A DNA stretch of 64,000 bases, from NCBI RefSeq assembly GCF_963665245.1, contig NZ_OY762267.1, positions 2,480,001 to 2,544,000 on the forward strand. Reading direction: 5' to 3'. The position numbers and the translations under genes were made by a program. This DNA comes from an uncultured Paludibaculum sp. Its GTDB lineage: Bacteria; Acidobacteriota; Terriglobia; Bryobacterales; Bryobacteraceae. Below the pieces are notes generated by a model. That model saw nothing but the letters and a program-made list of their open reading frames with translations, ran no database searches and was not told the origin of the DNA. Below are positions 7,667 through 17,419 of the stretch, piece by piece (the stretch's first letter is position 1; every line of letters begins with the position of its first letter).

Positions 7667-9865
7667 GTGCCTACTATCAAGATTCTGGACAACTTAAGCG
7701 TCGACCTCGCCGTCATCGCACCTACCTCCAATTCGGCCTTTGCCAAGTACCTCAAAGGCGACCTCGCCATGCTCCTGGCGGCGCCCGAGCTCGCTCGCGC
7801 ATTCCCCAAGCCGCTCGCGCCGGGCGAGAACCTCGCGCTGAGCTTCGGTCTGAACTTCACCGAACCGCTCGAATTCGGAGCAGCCCACACGGAGTGGACG
7901 GTTGGAGCGTCGTTTCAAGCACAGGTAGGGGTCACGGCCAAGCCGCCCTCCGCCCTCTTTGATCAGGAGCATTTTGGCGAGCCCATTACGGTGCCCGACG
8001 GCAAAGCCTACGTTTGGTTCTCGTTCCAACCCAGCCTCAAATTGGGGGTGGCGGGCGGAGAAAGCGACCTGAGTTTCGGATTCAACGCCGGCAGTTCCAT
8101 CGATGTCCGCTGTTGCCGCCTGTTTCCGGCCGGTCCAGGCGCCCGGACCCTGGCCGACAGCGTCGGGGAAGTTCTGCGCGATTTTTCGATTCCTGGAGAT
8201 GTGGACGACCTCGTCCGAATGCCCGAAGGCGCGGTTTCGGCCGTCACTGGCAAGGGCTCGTTCCAGATCTCGGGCAGTTTCGATCTGGCCGCCGCCGTCA
8301 ATCCGCTGGCGACTCCCAAACTCCCCCTCGTCGGCAGCCCTCTCATCGTGACCGCTGGAGCTTCCCTTGATGTCGGAGCACGCGTCCGCATCTTCGGCGA
8401 GTACCAGATCCGTGTTCAGAAAGTCGATGCCAACACTGTACGGCTGGGTCTCTACAAACGCGAGGGGTCGCAGTTTTCGTTCGACGTGAACGCCAGCGCC
8501 GGGACCGCCGCGCAGTCGTTCGGCAAGGATCTGTTCTCCATCCTGATGCGGAAGATCAGCAGCGATCCTCAAGCCGACACAGGGCAACTCGCCGAGGCCG
8601 GCCTCTCCGAGGTGCAGATCGCATCGATCCAGGACGCCATCCAGGCGGGGATCAACCGCAGCCTCTCGGTGGCCCTGGAGTTCGAGTTCTCCGCCTTGAG
8701 GGCTGAGGATGCCGCATTCCTCTTCGAGATCCGCCTCGACCAGCTCAGTCACGATTCGGCGACAGCGGTACACCACGTCCTGGACGGGGACTTTTCCGGA
8801 CTGACAGGCTTGCAGGACCTGAGCATGCCGGGCATCACGCCAGTGCGCAACCTGACAAACGATCTCAGGAAACGCGGCGTCACGCTCCGTGTCAATTTGC
8901 TGGGCATCGTCAACACGATCTCGATCTCCGAGCTCGTGCGCTCGGGCAGCGTCACCTTTGAGCCCATCAGCGGGGCCCTGGTCATCGCCGACAAGGTATC
9001 CAGCGAGAAGATTAGCGTCACTTCGCGCCCGCTTGAGGCCGACAGCAGGAAGCTCCGCAAGACCGTCTTCGAATCCCTGATGGTGACAGCCGTCTACCAC
9101 GCCTCCCGCATCACGCAGTCTCACGAGTTCTCGGCCTCACAGAGCTACTTCGAGTTCCACCAGACTACGAATGCCCGCAACATGGCGGACAACCTGGATG
9201 CGATAGTGGGTCTCGGACTGATGAACGGCGCGGACAGGCAGCAAGCTCTCGGCGGCATCTCGCAGTTCGGGACGTCGACCTTCCTGGTGGAGACCGAGTT
9301 CGACTCCGCCGCGGTACGCGCCATGTTCGTCGACGCCGCCGGCAAGCCCTTTCCGGCGGAGCGCTATGAGAAACTGGGCCGCCAAGCCATGCTGGCGCTG
9401 GTGGCCGGCGATCCGGACGATTTCCGCCACATCCCGCTCGAGAAGGACACCCTGTGGAAGAAGATGAGATCCTCGGGACAGCCGGGCTTCCCGTTTGTTC
9501 TTCCGCCCCCGTTGAACAAAGGCGTCGAACTGGGCGTGATCACGTCGGACTACTCGCTCATCGTGTGGTGGGCCGAGAGCATGGCTGCCGCGGCCGTTGC
9601 GCTGGTGGAGATGGAAGCGTTCCTGAAGACCATCGATCCAGCCGGCATGCAGGAGAACAATGAGTTCAAGAAGCGGCGCCGCGCTCTGATCGACGCCCTG
9701 GGTGACGCGGTCGCGAAGAATCAATCCACGTTTGGCGACCCATGGGGCCTGCTGGCTCTAGATGCGGCCGCGGGGCAGTCTGCCAGTGCGCGCGCCCTGG
9801 TGGTATCTCCCAGCCTTGCGTTGGCCCGCCAGCGTCCCCAGCGGGCCCTATCCGCAAGCAGTTAA
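7667..9865 (+). CDS. Large protein of unknown function
   Basis: A 732-residue protein I cannot place. It has no signal peptide and no clear transmembrane helix. The first ~340 residues alternate beta-strand-like hydrophobic stretches with Gly/Ser turns (for example ENLALSFGLNFTEPLEFG, SLKLGVAGGESDLSFGFNAG); the C-terminal ~200 residues look helical. There is a Cys pair (RCCRLF, near residue 147) but no metal-site pattern. The start is a GTG with AGGA about 8 bases upstream; a nearby ATG is in another frame. Codon use matches the neighbours, so it is probably native. It stands alone: the next gene is convergent. A soluble beta-rich scaffold or a secreted-system cargo are both possible. Confidence 0.7.
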   Translation: MPTIKILDNLSVDLAVIAPTSNSAFAKYLKGDLAMLLAAPELARAFPKPLAPGENLALSFGLNFTEPLEFGAAHTEWTVGASFQAQVGVTAKPPSALFDQEHFGEPITVPDGKAYVWFSFQPSLKLGVAGGESDLSFGFNAGSSIDVRCCRLFPAGPGARTLADSVGEVLRDFSIPGDVDDLVRMPEGAVSAVTGKGSFQISGSFDLAAAVNPLATPKLPLVGSPLIVTAGASLDVGARVRIFGEYQIRVQKVDANTVRLGLYKREGSQFSFDVNASAGTAAQSFGKDLFSILMRKISSDPQADTGQLAEAGLSEVQIASIQDAIQAGINRSLSVALEFEFSALRAEDAAFLFEIRLDQLSHDSATAVHHVLDGDFSGLTGLQDLSMPGITPVRNLTNDLRKRGVTLRVNLLGIVNTISISELVRSGSVTFEPISGALVIADKVSSEKISVTSRPLEADSRKLRKTVFESLMVTAVYHASRITQSHEFSASQSYFEFHQTTNARNMADNLDAIVGLGLMNGADRQQALGGISQFGTSTFLVETEFDSAAVRAMFVDAAGKPFPAERYEKLGRQAMLALVAGDPDDFRHIPLEKDTLWKKMRSSGQPGFPFVLPPPLNKGVELGVITSDYSLIVWWAESMAAAAVALVEMEAFLKTIDPAGMQENNEFKKRRRALIDALGDAVAKNQSTFGDPWGLLALDAAAGQSASARALVVSPSLALARQRPQRALSASS

Positions 9866-9878
9866 CGGCTCAGGAAAC

Positions 9879-11948
9879 CTATTTCGGCGTGGCCGCAAAA
9901 ACGCGGCCTTCGCGCCGGACTGCGATGAGGAGCCGTCCGGAAGAGTCCACCGACAATCCGTCGGCGCCGTTCAGTGGGCCGTCGAGATACGAACTCACTC
10001 CGTCGTCGTCCTCGCCCAGGAAGCCGGTAATGACCTTCACTACGCCGTCGGTCCCGATCACGTCGACGCGAACGGACTCCGAGACATAGATTCTGTTGTC
10101 CGGGCCGACAATCATGCCGTCGATCGTCCCGAAGCCGGTCTTCTTCGCCTGCAGCCCGGTGATGTCGGCATAGCTCAGCCCAAGGCCAGAGCCGGCGATT
10201 GTCTCGATCGTACCGTCAGTGTTCAGCCGGCGAATGCGGTGATTCCCGCGATCGGCAATCAGCAGATTGCCATCCGAATCATAGGCGATGTCCGCGGGCG
10301 AGTTCAGCATGGCCAGTGTGGCGTCGCCGCCGTCGCCGGTCCTGCCGGCAACGCCGGTGCCCGCGATCGTAGTTGCGGTGTTGGAGTAGAGGTCGTATTG
10401 GACCACCTGGTGGCTCCCGGTCTCGGCGTAGATCAGCCGGTTCAGGGAATCGAACGCCAGCCCGCTGGGATTGCTCAACCCCGACTTCAGAGTGCGAATG
10501 ACGCCGTTCGTGTCGATCACCCGGATGCGGGTCGCCTCACTGAAGTAGGTCCTTCCGTCAGGCCCCACCAGAATCCGGTTCGGCTGGTCGAGCACCGCAT
10601 CGGTTGCCGCTGCCCCGTCGCCCCTGGTGTAGCCGGCCGGGAACGACTTGCCGGCGACTCCAAGAATGGTGTCGGGAGCGCTGCACCGCAAAAGCATGCC
10701 AGCACCGGAATCGGAGATCAGCAATGAGCCATCGGAAATGCGAGTCAAGCCGCGCGGGCGCATAAACTTGGCCGTCGCGCAGGTGGGGCCCTGATCCGGA
10801 CGTGCCCATCCGCCGGCAAATCGCGTTACTACCCCCGACTGCACGTTGTACACCTGATACGAGTCCTGCGACGAAACCAGGACGCCGCGCTGACTGGAGA
10901 CCACGATGGAACTGGGGGCATTCAACGGCAGGCTGAGCGGATCGGAGGAGTCCGTCGAGCCCAGCGATCCATTGCCCAGGTACCAGGCAATGCGGGCCGC
11001 ATTCAGGTCCATTCTGACCACGCGGTACGCACGTGGCATGGCGATGTACATCGCCCGGTTCACACTGTCGTATGCAATCGATCCGATGCGCTCCAGCGGC
11101 GTGGAAGAGCTGCCCTGGTAAGTATCGGAAGCCACGGCGCAACGGCCGGCGCCGGCGAACGGCCAGATATTGCCGTCCGTGTCAAGGCGCCGCACCCGGC
11201 AACTGATGCCGTCGGCGATATACACATTCCCTTCGGGATCGGCCGCCAAACCGGTGGGCGAGTTCAGAGTCGCCGACGTCGCCTCATGGGAGTCACCGGT
11301 CGAACCAGCATCCCCGGTACCCACAATCACGCGGATGTAGCCATCGGAATCGATGCGGCGCACGACGTTGCGGTCGGATTCACTGAACACCAGCCGGCCC
11401 TGAGTGTCGATGACCATGCCGCCAATCGAGCCGATGTCGGTTTCCAGCGCCTTGCGCTCGCGACTGCTGCCCGACAGGCCCTGCAGGCTAGTGCCGCATC
11501 GCCCGGTCCCGGCCACATCCTTCACCGTCCCATCGGTCTGAACCTTACGAATTCGACAATACTGCGCCTCGTAGAACAGCAGCCCGCCATCGGAATCCAT
11601 CAGCAACACGGTAGGGCTGTAAAGGTTCGTCGATAGTGCCGTCTGCCCGGCGGCGCCGTAGCCGAGAATCCCCGTGCCGGCGAACCGGTCAATGGAGCCG
11701 TCCGGCTTCACCCGCCGGATGATGCCGGCGTTCTGTTCGGAGATGTAGACGTTGCCGGCCGAATCCACCGCCATGCCCGAAGGTCCATCCAGCAGCGCAT
11801 CCACAGCGGGGCCGCCGTCTCCCTTCCAACCGGCGCCGTAGACGGGCTGGACATCGTAGGCCGTATTCGGCAGAGTCTGGGCTGCTGCCGTCAGGGCAGC
11901 CAGCACCGCGAGGAACAGCAGGTTCCGCTTGATTCTCATGACATTCAT
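9879..11948 (-). CDS. Secreted NHL-repeat (beta-propeller) protein
   Basis: 689 residues with a signal peptide (NLLFLAVLAALTAAAQT) and then many NHL-type repeats of the form 'LNSPTGLAADPEGNVYIADG..CRVRRLDTDG', 'PSGMAVDSAGNVYISEQNAGIIRRV', 'DIAYDSDGNLLIADRGNHRIRRL', covering nearly the whole chain, enough for two six-bladed propellers. NHL propellers bind proteins, peptides or glycans, and some Acidobacteriota versions sit on the cell surface. It is the last of three genes on this strand, two bases after the beta-barrel gene and downstream of a TonB-dependent receptor. A role in the same surface uptake complex is therefore inferred. A second in-frame ATG three codons later is an alternative start. 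Confidence 0.85.
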   Translation of the reverse strand: MNVMRIKRNLLFLAVLAALTAAAQTLPNTAYDVQPVYGAGWKGDGGPAVDALLDGPSGMAVDSAGNVYISEQNAGIIRRVKPDGSIDRFAGTGILGYGAAGQTALSTNLYSPTVLLMDSDGGLLFYEAQYCRIRKVQTDGTVKDVAGTGRCGTSLQGLSGSSRERKALETDIGSIGGMVIDTQGRLVFSESDRNVVRRIDSDGYIRVIVGTGDAGSTGDSHEATSATLNSPTGLAADPEGNVYIADGISCRVRRLDTDGNIWPFAGAGRCAVASDTYQGSSSTPLERIGSIAYDSVNRAMYIAMPRAYRVVRMDLNAARIAWYLGNGSLGSTDSSDPLSLPLNAPSSIVVSSQRGVLVSSQDSYQVYNVQSGVVTRFAGGWARPDQGPTCATAKFMRPRGLTRISDGSLLISDSGAGMLLRCSAPDTILGVAGKSFPAGYTRGDGAAATDAVLDQPNRILVGPDGRTYFSEATRIRVIDTNGVIRTLKSGLSNPSGLAFDSLNRLIYAETGSHQVVQYDLYSNTATTIAGTGVAGRTGDGGDATLAMLNSPADIAYDSDGNLLIADRGNHRIRRLNTDGTIETIAGSGLGLSYADITGLQAKKTGFGTIDGMIVGPDNRIYVSESVRVDVIGTDGVVKVITGFLGEDDDGVSSYLDGPLNGADGLSVDSSGRLLIAVRREGRVFAATPK

Positions 11949-11950
11949 TC

Positions 11951-12841
11951 TCAGAAGGTGAGCGACAAAACAAACTCAACCTGGTTGGTCTGCATCCGTG
12001 TTGACTGCGTGTCGAAAGTGCGGCGCGCCCAGCGCGTATACCGGATCTCCGGCACAAAGCGGATGCCGAACTCATCGATGAACTGCATGCCGGCCCCCAG
12101 TGTGTAGCCCGGGACAATCCGGTTCTGCGGTTTCAACGGTTGCTCATCACAGCAGTCCACCGTCCCATCCGTCTGGGTCGTCTGGGCAATGCTGTGGATG
12201 CCGGTCACTTGTCGAAAGGTGGCGCCGGCTTCATAAAACCAGCGGCGGCCGGGGGTAGTGTGGTTCTTCGAGTAGTAGCGAAGCAGGATGGGGTAGTCCA
12301 ACAATGTGGCTCGCGTGCCCCGCTCGACAATCATGGTGGTGCGATCGTCTTCCGACGTGCTGGTGTCGTTCACACCGTAGTAGGTGGTGTCCGTCACTGC
12401 GAATCGCGTCTTTCGCATGATTACGCCGACGTTGACGGCAAAGCGATTCATCAGGGTCGCCTGGAAGTCGACGCCGCCGCCATACCGCTTATTGCTCACA
12501 TCCGTCTTGGAGGTCACGCTCAGATTCGTATCGATGGTCACATCGCTGGTTTTCGACTTCATCATCGGCAGACCGACGACGCTGAACGTCCCGCCGAATG
12601 AGAACCGGCGCACGTAGGGACCGCCCGCGACGGGCTGCCCGAACTTCGACTTGGCCGCCGGCTTCGCCTTCTCGTCCGACGCCGGAGGCTGTGCGGGCTC
12701 GGGCTTAGCCGGTTTCGCCGGCTCGGCCTGCGCCGCCTGTTGATCTGCCTCGTCAGCCGCCGACGCGGCGGTGGCCAAACCCAGGATCAGACTCAAAGCC
12801 AGAACGGGCCCGCGAACAGAAGTGTAGTTGAGACTCTTCAT
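11951..12841 (-). CDS. Outer-membrane beta-barrel protein
   Basis: 296 residues: a signal peptide (LALSLILGLATAASA), an Ala/Pro/Lys-rich linker (AEPAKPAKPEPAQPP), then a ~220-residue domain of alternating strands ending in VEFVLSLTF, the terminal Phe typical of barrels folded by the BAM complex. Pattern and size suit an 8- to 10-stranded barrel of the OmpA/OmpW-like type. A CC pair (VDCCDEQ) sits in one predicted loop. An upstream in-frame TTG two codons earlier is closer to AGGGA and is an alternative start. It lies between the TonB-dependent receptor and the NHL protein with short gaps, so all three are likely one operon. Confidence 0.78.
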   Translation of the reverse strand: MKSLNYTSVRGPVLALSLILGLATAASAADEADQQAAQAEPAKPAKPEPAQPPASDEKAKPAAKSKFGQPVAGGPYVRRFSFGGTFSVVGLPMMKSKTSDVTIDTNLSVTSKTDVSNKRYGGGVDFQATLMNRFAVNVGVIMRKTRFAVTDTTYYGVNDTSTSEDDRTTMIVERGTRATLLDYPILLRYYSKNHTTPGRRWFYEAGATFRQVTGIHSIAQTTQTDGTVDCCDEQPLKPQNRIVPGYTLGAGMQFIDEFGIRFVPEIRYTRWARRTFDTQSTRMQTNQVEFVLSLTF

Positions 12842-12856
12842 ACTCAAGCAAATTCC

Positions 12857-15800
12857 CTAAAACTGGTACCGCAGAACAAACTCGAGCGATCGCGGTCCGC
12901 CGCTCTGATACAAAGATCCAAACCCGCCCCCGGCCTGTGTCCGGGTCGAGACACCAAAATTCACGCTGGTCATGTTCGCGCCCTCGTTCCGGGACGGATT
13001 CGCGAAACTGGGGTGATTCATCAGGTTCAGCGCCGAGACCGAGACGTGAAGCGCACCGTGCTCACCGAGGTCAACCCGCCGGCGCAGCGACAGGTCCAAC
13101 TGCGTCAGGCCCAACCCCCGCAGCGCGTTCCGGCCCAGGTTGCCTTGCGCGTACCCGCTGGGGCTGTCGAAGGCCGCCCGGTTCAGCCGCTGTGCGCCTG
13201 GCACCGTGTTGTCCACCAGCCACACGAGTTGACCGTTGTAGTCGGGGCGAACCTGGGCGAACAGTCCCTGGCCCGAACCGCCCGCACCCGCGCTAGAGGT
13301 TGAACTGACGCCGACGATGTCAAACGAAGTGCCGGCCCGCGCCGTGAACATGAAATCGGCGTACCAGTTCTTCAGGGCCTTGGTGATGAACGAATCCTTG
13401 GGCGACGGCAACAGGTAAGATCCGCTGACATTCAGGTTGTGCCGGACGTCATAGTCCGAGTTGCCGCGCTCGCTGTCCAACAAGGTGGCGAATCCGCCCA
13501 GCCCAAGGTCGTTCGAGGCTGTGTCGATGGAGTGCGACCACGTGTAGCTGACCTGCGTCTGCAGGTTCTTCATATACCGCCGCCGGAACTGCACCTGCAG
13601 CGCGTGATAGGACGATTCGGCGCCGTTTGTGGCCAGAGTCAGCAAATCGTAGTCGTCGGAGAACGATGGCTGGCTCTCGGTCCTCATCAGGTTCTTGCCG
13701 CTGGTGCCCGCGTAGCCGACACTCAGCACTTGGCCGGGTCCGTACGAGCGCTCCAACGTCAGATTCCATTGCCGGATCGAGGGAGACCGCAATCCGCGAT
13801 CCGCCGCCCCCAGCCGCCCGAAAGGCTTGGTCGCCGGCAGGCCCGGATCCACCAGATCGCTCGCATAAAGCGGGAACGGCGCGAGCGTGAGCGTGCGGAC
13901 GTTGGAGTACGGCGCACCGGAGAAGGCGCTCATGCTCGTGCCATATCCGATGTCGTGAAACACACCAAAGCCGCCCCGCACCACCCATTCCTTGCCGGGC
14001 GTGGAGCGAATCTGCCGCACAAATCCCAGCCGCGGAGAGATGTCGGACCAGCGCGTATCGTATAGCGCCTCACCCTGCGTCACGCGCGACGAGAGGAACG
14101 AGGAGATCGCAAAGGGCCGTTCGCCCTGGGAAACCGAAGGCGCCGGATTGATGTCCCAACGGATGCCGTAGGTGATGGTGGTCGCGGCGCTGACATGCCA
14201 CGTGTCCTGAATGTAGGCCGAGTAGTTCACCGTCTGCGGATAGACCGCGGCCACGTTGGAACTCACCGAAACGTTCGTGGCGGTACCCGATAGCAGCGAT
14301 CCCTCGTCCGGCCCCAGACCGTTGAACGTGGCATTGACCGAATAAGGCACGTTGTGGTTCGTCACCGTCGAACGCCGGTAGTCGAATCCAGCCTTGTAGG
14401 AGTGCGACCCCGCCGTGATGCTCAAGCCGTCCACAACATTAATCTGCTTCTGGTCGTTGCCACCGCGTGCCCCAAAGGTATAGCTGGAGAGACCAAGAAC
14501 GCTCAGGCTGAACGAACCATTCGTTGTATCGACGCCCGACGGAAAGACGACGGCCGATTTCAAAGGAATCGCGCCGCCGAAGCTATCCATCACACCCGAG
14601 GACGAGAACTTGCTGGTTGTGAAGTTGGCACGCAGATCGTTCACCACATGTGAGCCTAGAGACTTGATCCAGGCGCCCGTCACCGTGTGCGAGCTGGAGT
14701 CCTGCGACGTCATCACACTCGGGGCTAGGAACTCCGAACCTCTCTGCTCACTGTCGGAAGGGGTATAGCTGTACCGGGCAAACAGCACGTTGCCCGGAGC
14801 GATCGTGTGATCCGCGCGGATCGCGTAGCTCTTCCGGTTCTGAGGATTCGTGGTGACGGCCGTGAACCGGGCCGCGCCGTTGTCCAGATCCTCACCGTTC
14901 GCCAATGGGAAGGCTCGAAGGTAGGGCCGCAAAACCGCCGGAGCCGCGTTGCGCGCCAGCAGCGAGGGCACATTGGCGACCACCGTCTGGGGCACCTGCC
15001 TCAGCGCCGCGTCGACCGAACCGAACAGGAACGTCTTGTCCTTCACCAGCGGGCCACCCACCGTGCCGCCGAACTGGTTCTGCTTCATTGCTCCGCGCGA
15101 CAACCCAGCCTCATTGGCAAACCAGTCGTTGGCGTTGAATTTGTCGTTGCGGAAGTATTCATAGAGCGAGCCATGGATCGCGTTTGTCCCGCCCCGGCTC
15201 GTCATAGAAATCTGGGCGCCCGGCGTACGGCCGAACTCCGGCGCGAAAGTCGAGGTTTGGATGCGTACCTCTTGCAGCGTGTCCAGACTCGGTCCGTTGA
15301 CACCCAGACCGCCCCCGCCTCCGCCACCTGGTCCACCACCGCCCATCATGCCGCCACCCCCACCGGGTCCCCCACCGCCTATCATGCCGCCGCCTCCGGA
15401 CGAGCCATAGCTCACGCCGTCCAGCATGTAGTAATTGGTGTTGGACCTCAGGCCGTTGGAGTTCAATTCTCCGCCCGGGCCCACGCCCGCCACGATGCCG
15501 GGTGCCATTTGCACCAGGGCATTCACGGTCCGGCCATTCACGGGCAGATGCCGCAGGAAGTCCTCTTCCACCGTGGCCCCCGCCGAAACATCGGCCGAGA
15601 TGCCGACGGTCTGGCCTTCCACCGTGACCGCTGTGGTTGTGGTCTCCAGCGCCAACTCCAACTTGAGCGACTGCCGGTCCCGAACCTTCAGTTCGATGTG
15701 GTTGAGCTGCAACTCGGCGAATCCCTTGGCCTGCGCCTTTAGGGAATACTGGCCCGGGTCCACCGGATCGAAGATGTAAACACCAGCTTCGTTCGACGTT

Positions 15801-15979
15801 GCGGTCCGCGTCGTACCGCGCTGCAAATCCGTCAGAGTCACCTTTGCGCCAACAATGTTCGCCTTGCTCGGATCAACGATCTGCCCGGACAGAGCCGCGC
15901 TCGATTGCGCCTGAACGGCTGAACTCAATAGGATCAACGCACACACTGCCGCCGTAGGCGCGATACACCTGAAGCGCAT
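12857..15979 (-). CDS. Oar-like TonB-dependent receptor with Gly-rich plug insert
   Basis: Outer-membrane transporter of about 1,040 residues. After a signal peptide (CALILLSSAVQAQ) comes a carboxypeptidase-like regulatory domain (SGQIVDPSKANIVGAKVTL ... YIFDPVDPGQYSLKA), then a plug (NALVQMAPG ... NYYMLDGVSYG) and a large barrel ending in LEFVLRYQF. A striking insert of about 35 residues, nearly all Gly with a few Met and Pro, interrupts the plug right after the 'DGVSYG' motif. The start is the ATG with AAGGAG five bases upstream; the open frame runs 33 codons further. Such receptors are common in Acidobacteriota and take up oligosaccharides or peptides; the substrate cannot be read here. 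It heads a three-gene minus-strand operon. Confidence 0.9.
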   Translation of the reverse strand: MRFRCIAPTAAVCALILLSSAVQAQSSAALSGQIVDPSKANIVGAKVTLTDLQRGTTRTATSNEAGVYIFDPVDPGQYSLKAQAKGFAELQLNHIELKVRDRQSLKLELALETTTTAVTVEGQTVGISADVSAGATVEEDFLRHLPVNGRTVNALVQMAPGIVAGVGPGGELNSNGLRSNTNYYMLDGVSYGSSGGGGMIGGGGPGGGGGMMGGGGPGGGGGGGLGVNGPSLDTLQEVRIQTSTFAPEFGRTPGAQISMTSRGGTNAIHGSLYEYFRNDKFNANDWFANEAGLSRGAMKQNQFGGTVGGPLVKDKTFLFGSVDAALRQVPQTVVANVPSLLARNAAPAVLRPYLRAFPLANGEDLDNGAARFTAVTTNPQNRKSYAIRADHTIAPGNVLFARYSYTPSDSEQRGSEFLAPSVMTSQDSSSHTVTGAWIKSLGSHVVNDLRANFTTSKFSSSGVMDSFGGAIPLKSAVVFPSGVDTTNGSFSLSVLGLSSYTFGARGGNDQKQINVVDGLSITAGSHSYKAGFDYRRSTVTNHNVPYSVNATFNGLGPDEGSLLSGTATNVSVSSNVAAVYPQTVNYSAYIQDTWHVSAATTITYGIRWDINPAPSVSQGERPFAISSFLSSRVTQGEALYDTRWSDISPRLGFVRQIRSTPGKEWVVRGGFGVFHDIGYGTSMSAFSGAPYSNVRTLTLAPFPLYASDLVDPGLPATKPFGRLGAADRGLRSPSIRQWNLTLERSYGPGQVLSVGYAGTSGKNLMRTESQPSFSDDYDLLTLATNGAESSYHALQVQFRRRYMKNLQTQVSYTWSHSIDTASNDLGLGGFATLLDSERGNSDYDVRHNLNVSGSYLLPSPKDSFITKALKNWYADFMFTARAGTSFDIVGVSSTSSAGAGGSGQGLFAQVRPDYNGQLVWLVDNTVPGAQRLNRAAFDSPSGYAQGNLGRNALRGLGLTQLDLSLRRRVDLGEHGALHVSVSALNLMNHPSFANPSRNEGANMTSVNFGVSTRTQAGGGFGSLYQSGGPRSLEFVLRYQF

Positions 15980-16689
15980 GAGACTCCTTAATATCTGATC
16001 TCGGGCCATCCCGTCCTTTGGGACACAGGGGCTGGCACGGATTCCAATGCCGTCAGACGGACGTAGGGCGGCGCACAAGTACGCCCGCCTTCGGCCGTTA
16101 ACATAAGTTTACCTTACGAACCGCACACATTTCGTGGATGCACCAAGTCTTACACACAAATTACCACCGCCGCCCAGACACGGCCTAACTCGCAATCTGA
16201 CTGACATACCAACCTGGCGGCGACTCTCGCGTCCACCCACCTTTCGGCGCCTGAAACCCTGCCTCACCCTCGGCCGGCTCGTATCCATCTCTACTTGAGC
16301 CGCCAGCCACTTCGTCCCTTTCGCACCGTCCACGCGTCTGCCCACGATACTTGGCGGAGGCGCGGCACGCGGGCTGGAGGAAACAGGCCTCAAGTACCTT
16401 TGAACGCGCTCCAGCAAGGCCGCGTTGCGGAAAAGATCGGGCCCGGACAGCTTCGCGCCCGGACGCAACTTTCTATTATGGATCTCCTGGGCGGGCACTG
16501 GGAACACCCTGTCCTTCCAAATTCTTGGGGCATGCCCGCCGGCAAGGCCAATTCCAGCCTGACCCCACTCTCTTTTGATCAGGTACGCCGCTTCCGCCGC
16601 CCGAGCCGGCACTCTGGTCAAATAAGAAGACGCGGTCCACTCGGCGGCGGTTCAGTCGCCGCCCGGACCACCATGAAGAGAACACGCCA
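15980..16689. other. Intergenic region between divergent genes, no gene seen
   Basis: About 0.7 kb between the minus-strand receptor operon and the plus-strand phosphatase. The open frames here lack recognisable products. It should hold the promoters of both divergent units, but I could not pick out convincing boxes. Confidence 0.5.
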
Positions 16690-17409
16690 TTGAGCACCAT
16701 TTATCTGTTTCGCCACGGCCAGGCAGGGCTGCGTGACGACTACGACCGTCTGTCCGAACTCGGCCACCAGCAGGCCCGGCAACTGGGCGCCTTCGTCGCC
16801 CGTGAGGGTCTGCGATTTGACAAGGTGATCGTCGGAGGATTGCGCCGCCAGCGGGAGACCGCCGAGGCCGTTCTGGCGGCCCTCGATGCGGCCGGGCTCG
16901 CCCCGAACGCGGTCGAACACGACCGGAATTGGAATGAGTTTGATTTAGATATTGTTTACGAAGGAATTGCCCCGCAAATTGCCTCGGCGGACGAACAATT
17001 TCGCGCGGAATTCGAGGCCCAGCAGAACTTGGTGCGGGCCGGCGACGGCGCCATCCACCGCACCTGGACGGCCGCCGATACCACGGTGATGCGCGCCTGG
17101 ATCGAGGGTGCCTATCCCTGCCCTGGCGAGTCGTGGGCCGGCTTCGTCGACCGCATCCGGACCGCGGGCGACCGGTTTCGCGACCTCCCCGCGGGTGCGC
17201 GCCTGGCTGTCTTCACCTCGGCCACACCCATCTCCATCTGGGGCGCGGCGGCCTTCGACAGCCGGGATCCGTCACACATCATGAGGCTCGCCGCGTCGTC
17301 GGTGAACTCCAGCATCACCATTCTGCATTGGCGTCACGGCGAGCTATATCTCGCTTCCTTCAATGCGACGCCACACCTCACGGACGCACGCCAGCGGACG
17401 TTCCGCTAA
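16690..17409 (+). CDS. Histidine phosphatase superfamily protein
   Basis: 239-residue phosphoglycerate-mutase/SixA-like enzyme. The N-terminus MSTIYLFRHGQAG carries the RHG motif with the phosphate-accepting His; GGLRRQRETAEAV supplies the second Arg. The usual second active-site His ('VSHGG') is not obvious: that strand reads LAVFTSATPISIW, like the 'FTSGGPI' variant seen in one subgroup. Activity may therefore differ from classic members, which dephosphorylate small metabolites or phospho-His proteins. The start appears to be TTG; no in-frame ATG precedes the RHG block. An epimerase-like gene follows after 10 bases, so the two are probably cotranscribed. Confidence 0.82.
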   Translation: MSTIYLFRHGQAGLRDDYDRLSELGHQQARQLGAFVAREGLRFDKVIVGGLRRQRETAEAVLAALDAAGLAPNAVEHDRNWNEFDLDIVYEGIAPQIASADEQFRAEFEAQQNLVRAGDGAIHRTWTAADTTVMRAWIEGAYPCPGESWAGFVDRIRTAGDRFRDLPAGARLAVFTSATPISIWGAAAFDSRDPSHIMRLAASSVNSSITILHWRHGELYLASFNATPHLTDARQRTFR

Positions 17410-17419
17410 GCTCTTCTCC

